DNA from: Parietichytrium sp. I65-24A
Taxonomy: Eukaryota > Sar > Bigyra > Thraustochytrida > Thraustochytriidae
NCBI GenBank assembly: GCA_012862575.1
Contig: BLSF01000017.1
Span: 434,001-498,000 of the forward strand
Length of the DNA: 64,000 nt
Reading direction: 5' to 3'
Positions within the stretch are counted from its first letter, which is position 1, and the number at the start of each line of letters is the position of its first letter. The notes under the pieces are model-generated. The model had not been told where the DNA came from and searched no databases. It worked only from the letters and a program-made list of their open reading frames with translations. Below, piece by piece: positions 33,901 through 42,775 of the stretch. Both the position numbers and the translations under genes were made by a program.

Positions 33901-34110
33901 GCCGCGAAGTTTGCTCCGTTCCTGGATGCTGTTTGCAGGGTAGCACTCTAGATGGAAATACTGTGTCACTTCGCGCCCCACTGGCCCGTGCCCTCTCATG
34001 CGGAGCACAGTGGTGTCCCCCACTCGAAGAGCACCTTGCTCGATTTTGCCAGCACATCCTTTCCCTTTGCACGTGCTCCTCCCACTCTTGGCATACTCGA
34101 CAAAGACCAT
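30949..34110 (-). CDS. ZRANB3-like SNF2 helicase/HNH endonuclease with N-terminal PARP-type zinc finger
   Basis: 1053 residues, one exon. Residues 4-60 form a PARP-type zinc finger (YAKSGRSTC, ligands C14, C19, H53, C56, with C-x4-C instead of the usual C-x2-C). An SNF2 ATPase core follows: DEMGLGKT at 168-175, DESH at about 264, SGTPALAKPIEL, then the C-lobe with HRIGQK. A Ser-rich linker leads to a C-terminal HNH nuclease (ICQLC..., FWQADHIIAVSVGGGQC, LCTPCHEKE). SNF2 joined to this HNH type is the hallmark of ZRANB3, an annealing helicase and structure-specific nuclease acting at stalled replication forks. The tail has DSKDIRSYF, similar to a degenerate PCNA-interacting motif. The PARP finger at the N-terminus is not part of animal ZRANB3 and could target breaks directly. 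Confidence 0.92.
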   Translation of the reverse strand: MVFVEYAKSGRSTCKGKGCAGKIEQGALRVGDTTVLRMRGHGPVGREVTQYFHLECYPANSIQERSKLRGVEALPLADQKRCLEHLCRKSTPSDLARSKGKSRGDSRQSSDQVDDPEDWELPTVEEAERILHESERFTKEFVSNLLPFQRQTIAFALGPCKGRIMIADEMGLGKTVQAIAFAVAYRKEWPVLIVTPSSVKLNWADELEKWVPGLEPNMVNIVQSRSFPGNLGSPITICTYGMFTSSSLSAKQITEAKFKVVILDESHYIKSSQAVRTKSISAILTGAKRLALLSGTPALAKPIELWSQVSGLRPDLFPTFGEFTRLFCNPRRMPWGMDFNGSSNLNVLHWRLRQFMVRRLKRVVLHQLPAKQRQQIRLDIPTSNPALQKAKQLMKELKEVDLHALVQACSKAGQDDDLALQHACSARGEQRKIFSQLYSSTGEAKIPNATDFVLTMLEGSPDEKFIVFAHHICVLDGLERELARKKIKLMRIDGSTTPKDRHSNVLKFQDQDSGVRVALLSVTAAGQGITLTAASTIIFVEMHWTPGILIQAEDRAHRIGQKCAVNVHYLMAQGTLDDIIWPMICRKLDTVGKALDGDRHERLRAGRTSHSQSSQSSGDDQRVTDEGSGDANIQQKEANFRTGDMRRWLKFSSLREDDQGRNSLPLPHHSSSRPEPGNSVELLDLTDSRSSLPGFNKQHQNDFEIDLSTSHDSFPAPLVGQKRSDSDVAPPAEAKRKRVALRKSASLSDDEILDWDSSPGENQESLSNLSLYFKISENTGRVFVYDSDKQSLAINFAPDQLLKEDCAQVAPQFRSQLRAFANQWSRLRPMERKEISGDLIQLPLLSVLYAKRSSVSLKPGQCYERYTSKEVAKHGFCVECNAELCDSFIQIGVCSLDCYLKERLKSNSSSIRRQLYEVERGICQLCKIDAHDFYETIKLLTPAERFQRLLASGFKANKKLVENPTEGDFWQADHIIAVSVGGGQCGMENFRTLCTPCHEKETRKLMGQLKANRLSEQAGDSKDIRSYFHQNEARSAQSEKIHGDDVVLSGESD

Positions 34111-35699
34111 TCCGGCCTGTGTCCCCTAGCTCCCCTGAAAAGCTCTCTCTGACTGACAGTGAAGTCAAAGTGTCGAGTAGGGCCCCGGTGAGTCGAGTGT
34201 ACTCAGAACACGTACTGCGTGTACGTTGAGCCACGGATGTGCTCGAGTGTCGGGGATAGCTCGAAAATACCTGGAAGGGCTCGGAGAGGAGCGTTGGGAG
34301 TTTGCGGAGATTGCCGAGTGTCAAGAGTGTACTCGCTGTACCGTGACTCACTACTGACTGTGAGTACAGTGAGTACCCTGTACCGGTACTACCGGGACTA
34401 CCGGGTTTGAATTTTTTTCGAAATTTCGAAATTTGAAAGTTTAAGGGCGCACTAAACTGTGCCGCACTTAATGGCGGGAGTTATCACTGGTCAGTACTAG
34501 ACGATAGTAAACGATAGTAGGAAGGCCTAAAATGACTTTTAGCCCCTAATTGTGCTCAGCAGAATGATAATGGGATTTTTGGGAGTATTGGTATGTGTTT
34601 TGGTATTATAGGTGTTATTGCGTCGGCTCGCATCGTATTTAGCCCATCTTCGTACGATAGGCGACATAGATGCGAAAGAAACAATAAGAGCAATGTGCTA
34701 GCTAGCGGAAGCGAACTGCGGTGGGGCAGAGATTTGCAGTGAACAACCATCGCATTAAATTAGTAGTACCGGTGCTTGCGTGACACTCTCATGGCACAGG
34801 CTTTCCCTTTCAAGTTCATGCCACTTGAGGTGCACTTTTTCGCCGTGAACTCCGTAAAAGGCTGTGGTGACGATGAACTCCAGAAAAGCCCGGCGACAAG
34901 CGCTGAAGAGAGGGTACATACTCACTCATGACAGCGGTAGTACTAAACCGTACAGGCATGCCAGCAGCACACTTGTTCGATGTTCACACTACTCACACTA
35001 AGTTACTCATGCAACTTCATCATGTCCTGTCTCTAAATTTGACACTTTGAATCTGCGAGCCATTGTAGATCAGGACTTGAGTGATCTTGAGAGTGAGAGA
35101 GCGCAACTGCGAGTGCTAGGGTCCTGAACAAGAGAATCCTTTCCATTGTGGAGAGAGTGGAGAGATGGAAAAAGGTGCTTGTGAAAAACAGTGCAGCGAC
35201 CACCCGAGAACTGAATCGCCAGTTTCCTTGGTAAAATTTTACTGGCGGTGAGAAGTGGAGTGGAATGAGAATGATGCGGAGAGGAAGGAGTTTAGGAAGG
35301 TGTGCGCTTTTGCCAAATTCTGTGTGGCTAATAATGTAGGTTGCACTCACAGTCAGTACGGTAATGAGTACGAGTACGATGGCCATACAGATCGGTGCAT
35401 ATGCTAACGAGAGCTCTTAAGCTCACGGCAAGAACATGTGGCTGATACTGATGCCGATGCTATTTAGTAGGTAATAAATATTAACTGTTGACTTGTGAGA
35501 GAGTCACCAATTCTTCTCTCCATCCCTACCTCTACGAAGAGCAACAGTGAGAGAGAATTTCAGACTTCAGCGCGATGTGAAAAGCGAGATTTGATCGCAC
35601 GAGGACACGCGAGAAGCCGCTGCTGTAGCAGCAAAACTCGAGTGGAGGGCGTTCGGCGCGCCAGACGGGTGCAGCAAGCTGCATGTTAGAGCTAGAGCC
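34111..35699. other. Divergent intergenic region, no gene recognised
   Basis: About 1.6 kb between the starts of two divergent genes. GTAC-rich patches lie near both starts: 34330-34405 (ends gtaccggtactaccgggactacc) and 35341-35386. A 117-codon ATG frame on the minus strand (35033-35386) has no recognisable domain and is not called. Confidence 0.5.
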
Positions 35700-38525
35700 A
35701 TGGACGTCGCCCTTGACTCGTTGATCGGGGAGATCGTGTCTAGTCTCGAGCGTTCGAAGGTGTTGACACGAAAGAGTGCCCGTATATCAAGCTATCTAAG
35801 TGAGTTGAAGAGGGCAGTGCCGCACATGCGGTCCTTGAAGGAGAACAGAATTGATGAATTCGAGACGGAACAACTTCTACACCGGATCCTGAGGTCAAGC
35901 ATGAGAATCGCAAGCCTGAGTGCGGAAAACCAAATGGAACTTGTTTTGGCTTTTCTCAACAGCCGCAACGAGCTGCACTTGCTGGATGACCACTTTCAAG
36001 ACCTTTTGATGGCCACAGAACCTGGCCTTCGGCTGCAAGGGAAGCGCTGGACAATGGAGGGCCTGCTTAGGAAGGTAGCGGCTGAGCAGAGTCAAGACAA
36101 CTTAGCTGACCTTGATCAAGACTTCGAGTCCTTTAAAGCATTTTTGACTGCTTCGCGGCAAGTTCCGGAACTTCGTCGTAGCGTCGCTAGCGTGGAGGAG
36201 GAGCTTCGCGGGCTGTCGTTCGCTCAATCTGATCAGAGTTTGCGAACTGTTGAATCTGTTCGCCGTTCCATGCAATCTCTTGCAGCCAATGCGATCAAGA
36301 TTCTCGACCGACATCAAGCAAATATCGACGAGCTTGAGCTTGATATTTCAGATTCAGCCGTTGGGAGTAGCGAATACGGCACAGTGTACACTGGCGCGTG
36401 GTGTGGCAAGGCAGTGATGGTCTTAAAGATGGCAACTTCTTCTGACGCCATTTACGAGCACGACACTCTCCGGCGAAAAATTCAAGTGTGGAAACAGTTT
36501 GATCACCCAAATTTGCTAAAAGTACACGGTACAAGTGTCTTGCCTGACGATTCACTTGCAGTTGTCTTCGAGAGCAGCTATTCATCTCTTCAGGAGTTGC
36601 TTGAATGCAGCGATGGGCTCACCACCCAGGAAGTAGCCGCTCTCGTAAGAGACACTTCTTCTGCCCTGAGCTTTCTGCACTCGCGAAATATCATCCATGG
36701 AGAAATTCGGCCTTCAGCAATTTGGTTCGATGAGTCCCGCTCCCAAGCCAAGGTTGCAATGCTTGCATTTGACTCCAACGTTCCTTCAAATGTCCGTCTT
36801 GCATATGTGGCCCCGGAGTGTGCCAACGACTCCCCACAATGGACATTTCGAGCCGATATGTTCTCATTTGCAATGACGTGTTGGGAGGCAATTTACGGTG
36901 AACGGCTCCACCGGAGGGCAGGGATACTTCCGAGATTCTCCGCAGCGCCGAACCTTCCAAAGCAATTTGTAGACTTGCTGAATGCCTGCTCGCAAAGGGA
37001 TGTGAAAAAACGGCCATTCGCGATTCAGATCGGCAGGAACCAAGGGAAACGTCTTCAACCTAAAAGTCTCAAGATTGCGGTGAAGGAAATGCTGGGTTTC
37101 GGTTTCCGTGCCAGAAAGTCAAAACTGCGCGATGAAGACACTCCTGAGTTGAGAAGAACGTTATCGCACGAGGACCAAACGAGCGAACGTAAGTTCGAAA
37201 AGGCTACAGTACCTTCGTCGCGACGTACTCACATGACGAGATCGCTCTCCTCACCAGCAATGGCCTTGGTAGACGAGAGCGAATGCCGGTCTTCAAATGG
37301 GAGCCGCTCGGAAGGTGAAGACGAAGTGCGGAGCAGTGATTCGCTGCGAAGTCTGCGCATGCCAAGCTTCGTCGTGTTGGATGCCGAGCGTGAAGACAGT
37401 GGACATGACTCTGTGTCTTCCAAAGCAGCACACAAGAAAAAGCAGCCGCCAGAACTCCCTGCTCGTCCTCTCCAAAAACAAATCAATACAATGCTTGCCG
37501 AAGCTAGGCAAGATGGCGATATGACCACAGACTCTATCGCTGACGTTTTGGAAAAAATTGCAAAGATGATGGGCAACAATCGGGGAAATTACGTACTGAA
37601 GGTACAGAATTCGTTTGATCTCCTGGAGGCCATTTGTAATTCACTGCAAAACGAAAAAGCGCAGCGTTGGAGCCTTACGATTCTGCGCACCATGGCAATG
37701 ATGAGCCCTGAAAATCGCTCCCTCCTTCTTCAGTTCAAGATACACACACACGTCTTGCAAAGTATGCTGAAGCATTTGGCTTCCGAGCACGTTCAAATAA
37801 ACGGTTGCGCTTGCCTCTACGCGCTCTTGGTCTACGAGGGGACCGTGGATGGGGTCTCCCAGATGGAATTTCTTGCGGCCGGGGCATGCAAGCAAGTTTT
37901 GGACAGCATGAATCTAAACAGAGCAAAGAGGGAAGTGCAGATAAAAGCTTGTTGGGTCCTTATCGGTCTCGCAAATGCAAATCAGGCGGTCAAATCTGAG
38001 CTTGTTCGTCATAATGGCTCTGACATAGTCTTGAAAGCTATGCTCGCGCACCAAAAAGATGAGGCGGTTCAGGAGAATACTCTTGCGACGCTGTGGAACA
38101 TCATGGACAATAACATAGCTACACAAAAGGCAGTTGCAGCTTCCCATGGACCGACCGTGATTATGCGCACGCTCAAGACATTCCCGGAAAGCGAGCGTGT
38201 GCATGAGAACGCTCTAGGGTGTCTCAGGTGCCTGGTCAATGTCATGGGGGAGGACGATCGACATCAGCTCTTCCGGAAGAGCGGGCTCTCAGCTATCCTA
38301 ATCGACGGCCTATCCAGATTCAATGGCAACAGAAACTACTGCATGCTTATGTTTGATCTCGCGCAGAAGCTTGCCGACAGCGACGTTATGGTTCAGAGAC
38401 ATTTTGGGGCAGTTGGAATGCTCGAAGCTGCAGAGTCAGCGCAGAGATCCTTCCAAGGCGAGCCACTCGTTCTAAGGTCAATCGAAGCATTTTTTGACAC
38501 AGTGTTAGGGGATAACTCTCTCTGA
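35700..38525 (+). CDS. TKL-like pseudokinase with C-terminal armadillo-like repeats
   Basis: 941 residues, one exon. Residues 1-210 are helical and charged (coiled-coil-like). A kinase-like domain follows at about 215-450: a loop GSSEYGTVYTG, a Lys in VMVLKM (about 243), and APEC with a C-lobe ending KKRPFAIQ. The catalytic loop HRDxKPxN is replaced by H333-G-E-I-R-P-S, so the catalytic Asp is missing, and DFG is replaced by AFDS. It is therefore probably catalytically dead and acts as a scaffold. A Ser-rich linker leads to C-terminal helical repeats (about 600-930) with ARM-like units such as NGCACLYALLVYEG, KACWVLIGLANANQ and ENTLATLWNIMDNN. Function unknown; the domain order suggests a signalling platform. 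Confidence 0.88.
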   Translation: MDVALDSLIGEIVSSLERSKVLTRKSARISSYLSELKRAVPHMRSLKENRIDEFETEQLLHRILRSSMRIASLSAENQMELVLAFLNSRNELHLLDDHFQDLLMATEPGLRLQGKRWTMEGLLRKVAAEQSQDNLADLDQDFESFKAFLTASRQVPELRRSVASVEEELRGLSFAQSDQSLRTVESVRRSMQSLAANAIKILDRHQANIDELELDISDSAVGSSEYGTVYTGAWCGKAVMVLKMATSSDAIYEHDTLRRKIQVWKQFDHPNLLKVHGTSVLPDDSLAVVFESSYSSLQELLECSDGLTTQEVAALVRDTSSALSFLHSRNIIHGEIRPSAIWFDESRSQAKVAMLAFDSNVPSNVRLAYVAPECANDSPQWTFRADMFSFAMTCWEAIYGERLHRRAGILPRFSAAPNLPKQFVDLLNACSQRDVKKRPFAIQIGRNQGKRLQPKSLKIAVKEMLGFGFRARKSKLRDEDTPELRRTLSHEDQTSERKFEKATVPSSRRTHMTRSLSSPAMALVDESECRSSNGSRSEGEDEVRSSDSLRSLRMPSFVVLDAEREDSGHDSVSSKAAHKKKQPPELPARPLQKQINTMLAEARQDGDMTTDSIADVLEKIAKMMGNNRGNYVLKVQNSFDLLEAICNSLQNEKAQRWSLTILRTMAMMSPENRSLLLQFKIHTHVLQSMLKHLASEHVQINGCACLYALLVYEGTVDGVSQMEFLAAGACKQVLDSMNLNRAKREVQIKACWVLIGLANANQAVKSELVRHNGSDIVLKAMLAHQKDEAVQENTLATLWNIMDNNIATQKAVAASHGPTVIMRTLKTFPESERVHENALGCLRCLVNVMGEDDRHQLFRKSGLSAILIDGLSRFNGNRNYCMLMFDLAQKLADSDVMVQRHFGAVGMLEAAESAQRSFQGEPLVLRSIEAFFDTVLGDNSL

Positions 38526-40250
38526 TGATACATACGTGAGGTCGGTTTTTACGGAAAGCATGAGAATTCTGTGTTTGTTGTTTTGTTTGCAGTGCTCGTG
38601 CTCTTCCATGAATGAATAAACAAATAAATAATTATAGACGTGACAATAACGATTCTATTCTGTCTAATTTCAACAGTTAATTTTAAATTAAAAAATTTGC
38701 CTTAGATTTTTTCACACATTTTCGCGTTGACTCTAAAAAGAATCATAACAAGACTTTTCGACTCGGCATTCGTCGGGTTATTTTGATTCGGTTCTGTTTG
38801 GGATAACAGGAGCGGAGTTCTTCTGTTTAGAATAACACTTCGCATCGAATAAACTATATTCATTCATTCCAGTACTGACTTGAAAATTAAGCACGCTCAC
38901 TCAATCTTACTAAAGATAGAAGCGCCGAATTTTGGAAAAGTAAAAGTTCAGAATTTAGAATCAAGATTCAGAGAGAGAGCGTAAACACTCTTTCTGCTTT
39001 TCGCGGTTACGCCTTGTTGAGGTTCTTGTGGTGCCTTGGCAGTATTGTCGGAATGCGAGGGTCGCTTTGTGTTTAAAACACTTATATTTCTTCACATAGT
39101 CATTTCAATTCTGAAACAATGATTACTTTACTCATCGAGTTCCCTGTCACTCGTGAAAAAACATGTCTATTATTAAATAGATTGTCAGCAGAGGCACCGT
39201 GGACTCTTCAAGAGCTGAAGCCACCCACATACTGTGACCAATCGAAGCGCTTCCATGGATGAAAAAAATTCACTTTTCAATGTTTTCAGAGTTTTCAGAG
39301 TATTCACTGTATGTTGAATCGAGTTTCCAAGCTCACTATCAGTACAGATTTCAGAACATACCGTCGATCCCCTTTTTGACACATAAATCCTACTTGACCG
39401 TGAGAAGATGCGTGAATGCCAAGGCAATTCACAGCCAAACAGATCCAGGGTGCAATTCAAGCACGTCAAACTCGTTTCTCCATTGTGCCAAGTAGCCAAT
39501 AATTCTTCATTCTGGACTTCAAAGGGAAATTATACAGTCGCCAATAATTGAGGCGTTTTGCAACATTGCTTACATAAACAAAGGTACCGGTACCGGTAGT
39601 GCATGGTTCATGAAGACCTGGATCGTCACCAGCCGAATTCTTGGTTCATCCCGGAATGTGAATTTTGCTTTTCGTACAAAAAAAAGACAACCAAACGTGA
39701 AGACTTGCAGGCCTCGAGAAAACATGAGCGGGTTGGAGCTTCGTCCGGGATGGGAATGTATTTGGAAGCCTACTTTCGTTGTTAAGATTTTCTATCTATT
39801 ATCTATCTATCGCTCTATGAGCAAATAGGGTGCTCTAGCCTAGGTACTACGAGTTTTGATTGAGCTAAGAGAGACATCTTCGCGAAAATCTTGGAAAGCC
39901 TCAAGGAGAGAGAGGGTGAGAGGAGAGAATGAAGGTGATGAGAGAGACAGAGTCTGTGCCAGCGCGAGAGATTGATCAAATAAATAAACTCTGTCTGAGC
40001 CGTGTAGTGCATTCGTTGCGTCATCGACAGCCTTTCCCTCTTCTTGCTGAAGGGGACGACGGCGCTGTGCAAAAGGCGACGACGCCGTGCTGGAGTCGAC
40101 GACGCTGATCAGGGAGCCACAGTTCGTCAACCGCTGGAGAAAGCCAGTGCACCGTGCGGACACTTTGACAACCTGCTTTGTTTCGTGCGGGCAGCTTTAT
40201 TTGAAAAGGAGCAAACAAACCTTGTGTGCGCGCTATTATCATTCATCATC
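38526..40250. other. Intergenic, no gene recognised
   Basis: About 1.7 kb of AT-rich sequence. Overlapping ggtaccggtacc palindromes lie at 39582-39600 and an atct microsatellite at about 39791-39812. No frame has a recognisable domain. Confidence 0.5.
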
Positions 40251-40793
40251 ATGACGTCCAAGTCACCAGCTGCTCCGACCATTGACTCAACCATGGTAAG
40301 TTTGTATGGCGGACTGCGCTCCGTACGTAAGAAGGCCTGGAAAAGAGGGAAGGAGTTATCACGGTAAGCAGAGAAGTTTCACTTACGTCGCTCACTTCAT
40401 TTTGCATTCAACCGATTATTGCGGACGAATATGCAGGAGCCAGTTCTCCAAAAATTTGTTAAAGAGATTCCCTCGCTGAATGGGATGATTATTTCTTCTG
40501 TCGACTCTGTCGGCTTTGGCCAAGTTTGGCGAGACGAAGAAGCTGGCGCAACAGTTGCAACGATTTTTCCGTTTGTGGTGGAGCAAATTTCAAAGCTTCA
40601 GTGGGGATCTTTGAAATATTTGTCTGCAGAGTACCAGAATGCTGCAATGCTTCATCTCAGCTTGCCTCCCCTCATGATAACTTTCGTTGGCACCAAAGAT
40701 CTTGACATCGATCTTTTGACTTCTGAGGAACTTTTTCAAAAGTTAGAGCAGGGCCTGCGGCCGCTGCAAACAGCATGCAGCAAGACAAATTAA
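40251..40793 (+). CDS. LAMTOR3/MP1-like roadblock protein, Ragulator subunit
   Basis: Two exons: 40251-40295 (MTSKSPAAPTIDSTM) and 40437-40793, with an intron at 40296-40436 (GTAAGT...TGCAG). The product has 133 residues. From EPVLQKFVKEIPSLNGMIIS onward the sequence follows the LAMTOR3 roadblock/LC7 fold. It includes FPFVVEQISKLQWGS, AEYQNAAMLHLSLPPLMITFV and a C-terminal helix LFQKLEQGLRPLQ. In animals LAMTOR3 pairs with LAMTOR2 in Ragulator, which anchors Rag GTPases and mTORC1 to lysosomes. An alternative start without exon 1 is the ATG at 40431 (MQEPVLQK), just before the acceptor; both would give a complete roadblock domain. Family assignment is by pattern and moderately sure. Confidence 0.75.
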
Positions 40794-41271
40794 GTCACGC
40801 CAGGTTCGCTTGCCGGTAGAGAGTTTGCCCCACCAAAGCTCCATCAACCCATCGTCATGAATAACATATTTTATCCTTTTTAAAAGCTAGTTCACGATCC
40901 TCTCGTCCTATTTCACGAGCGCGAGCTTTCCTATTTATGACGGGAAAAGGAACTACAGAAGAACCAAGAGGGTTAACCACGTGAAGTGACAAAGCACTTC
41001 CAGTAAAAAGCATCTTCAAATACCCTACATTCGCTTGCTCCAGTATTTTATGTTGCTGACCGATGTGCCTGCCTGCATTGAATCGAATAGCCCATGATGC
41101 ATATTACACTGCTTTCTGAAGAGGAGAGGCGCCCAGGCACCCACGGAGAGTTCCGAAGGTAGCAAACGACGGTCGGCTTGACAAAGTAATTTTGTCCCCC
41201 GCGACCCGATCTCTATTGTGGTGCCACTTCGTCGCGTATGGCACTCCTGGCAGTAAGCGCATGGTTGTGTT
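40794..41271. other. 3'-3' intergenic gap
   Basis: About 480 bases between two convergent genes. No gene is recognised. Confidence 0.5.
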
Positions 41272-42015
41272 TCACTTTGGATCCATGGAAGTCTGGATGG
41301 CCATCGATGAGACCATGACAGAAGCGGGTGGCTGGGGAAACTCCTTTGCATCAACTTCCTTCGCCTTTTGTTGCAGCCTCTCAATTTCTTCGGCTGACAA
41401 CGTCACGGAGGCGAGTGAAGCCGAAACGTCCTCATCATCGCCTGCCGTATCATCTTTGTCTTCGTTTTCGTTTTTCTTCGTCGCCGCCTCATCTTCATCA
41501 TCACTGTCTCTCTCCGCGCAAGCAAGAAGAAGATACTCTTTATCAGCGGGGTCTTTTCCCGCCCAAAAGTCGTCATAAAATTCGTACTCGTCCAGGTAGA
41601 AAATATTTGGATCCATGAACTCCTCTGATGCCTTAAGCCCTTCGAATCCACAGTCATCATAAATCCTTTTCCTTTCATCATCTTTTAGCACTGCGTACGC
41701 AACCGTCATGCGCCAGAACTGGTCCTCGCAACCACAGTCGGAATATTCCGGATGATACTTCAAAGCGAGTTTGTGATACTTTGCTCTTGCACGGTCACGG
41801 TTGAACAAGGACTTTGGAACTCCAATGGCTTCATACAAGTCAAATTCCTCGATAGACTCTGCTTCGAAATCGCTGGCTTCCTCGTCCACGTCTCGATAAC
41901 CGTCAGTTTCATGCTCGCCCTCCTGAGTAGTCTGTTGCTCCATCTCCACATCGCGAGTACCGTCGTTCGAAGTGGTCGGCCCCCCGTCGCCGCCCTGCGA
42001 TCCTGTTGTTGCCAT
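41272..42015 (-). CDS. Acidic J-domain protein with HPE in place of HPD
   Basis: 247 residues from the ATG at 42015 (MATTGSQGG), one exon. After an acidic Gln/Glu/Thr-rich N-terminus, a J-like domain covers about 57-125: FDLYEAIGVPKSLFNRDRARAKYHKLALKYH, then P89-E90, and FWRMTVAYAVLKDDERKRIYDDCG. The motif that stimulates Hsp70 ATPase is normally HPD; here it is H88-P89-E90. The C-terminal half is very acidic (SDDEDEAATKKNENEDKDD) and ends in a short helix EEIERLQQKAKEVDAKEF. The layout resembles DNAJC9, a histone chaperone co-factor, but I cannot confirm orthology. The frame is open upstream of the chosen ATG but has no earlier ATG. Confidence 0.85.
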   Translation of the reverse strand: MATTGSQGGDGGPTTSNDGTRDVEMEQQTTQEGEHETDGYRDVDEEASDFEAESIEEFDLYEAIGVPKSLFNRDRARAKYHKLALKYHPEYSDCGCEDQFWRMTVAYAVLKDDERKRIYDDCGFEGLKASEEFMDPNIFYLDEYEFYDDFWAGKDPADKEYLLLACAERDSDDEDEAATKKNENEDKDDTAGDDEDVSASLASVTLSAEEIERLQQKAKEVDAKEFPQPPASVMVSSMAIQTSMDPK

Positions 42016-42775
42016 TTGGCCAGTCGTGTGGCTCAAATGCCCTGCAGTGTGGTGGTCCCCGGCAGAGACGCTGCGCGGTCAAAGGCTCAGGAAAGACACG
42101 ACAGTCCGGTCGACCGCGTCTCGCAGGGAAGACTAGAATCTCGGAAAACCGCGGTCAAGATCAAGGATATCACGGAACACCGGACGCGCAGTTGCAGTTG
42201 GCCGCGTGTGTGCAACAGTGCTGGGAGTGCTGGGGAGTGGGGCGGGTGATGGCTAGTGGGCCGATGCTGCCGAGTGAGTGCCAACCAATCGATAGTACTA
42301 GTAGGTTCTAACGTTGCTGGTACATAAGCGCTGCGTAGACAGCGTAGACCCTAAAAGTTGGTTATTACTTTCAACATCAACTCTATGCATCTCTCTCTAT
42401 GCCTTCAGATTACTCTTTTCGAATCTGGGTTCTCGTAAGCCCGAGAAATCTGCATTGGTCACATCCAACATTCACAGATGATGCCGGAGTGTGTCAGATG
42501 CCAAACAACAGTGGCTAGAATTCTTCAAAGTCGACGTCGCCGAAATTCGCACATACTAGTGAAGAGCCGGGCTACACCGATGATAGAGCCGTCCAAGCTC
42601 AAAACTGATTTTACCAGCCAAGAGTTTTGACACACTTGCTAAACAGTGGTTTCTCACACGAGCGTAAAATCCATGTGCATGAGGATGCATGAGGAGCTGG
42701 GTCCCTCAGGGTTGCAGTGACCCCCTTGATCGAGAAAACCCATGGCTTGGATGCAGCTCGCCCCAAGTAAGCACA
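42016..42775. other. Intergenic, promoter of the J-domain gene
   Basis: About 760 bases with an agtactagtagg word at 42294-42305. No gene is recognised. Confidence 0.5.

Noticed and set aside
35033-35386. 117-codon minus-strand ATG frame in the divergent promoter region.
   Set aside because: No domain, lies in the promoter gap; codon composition is not like neighbours.
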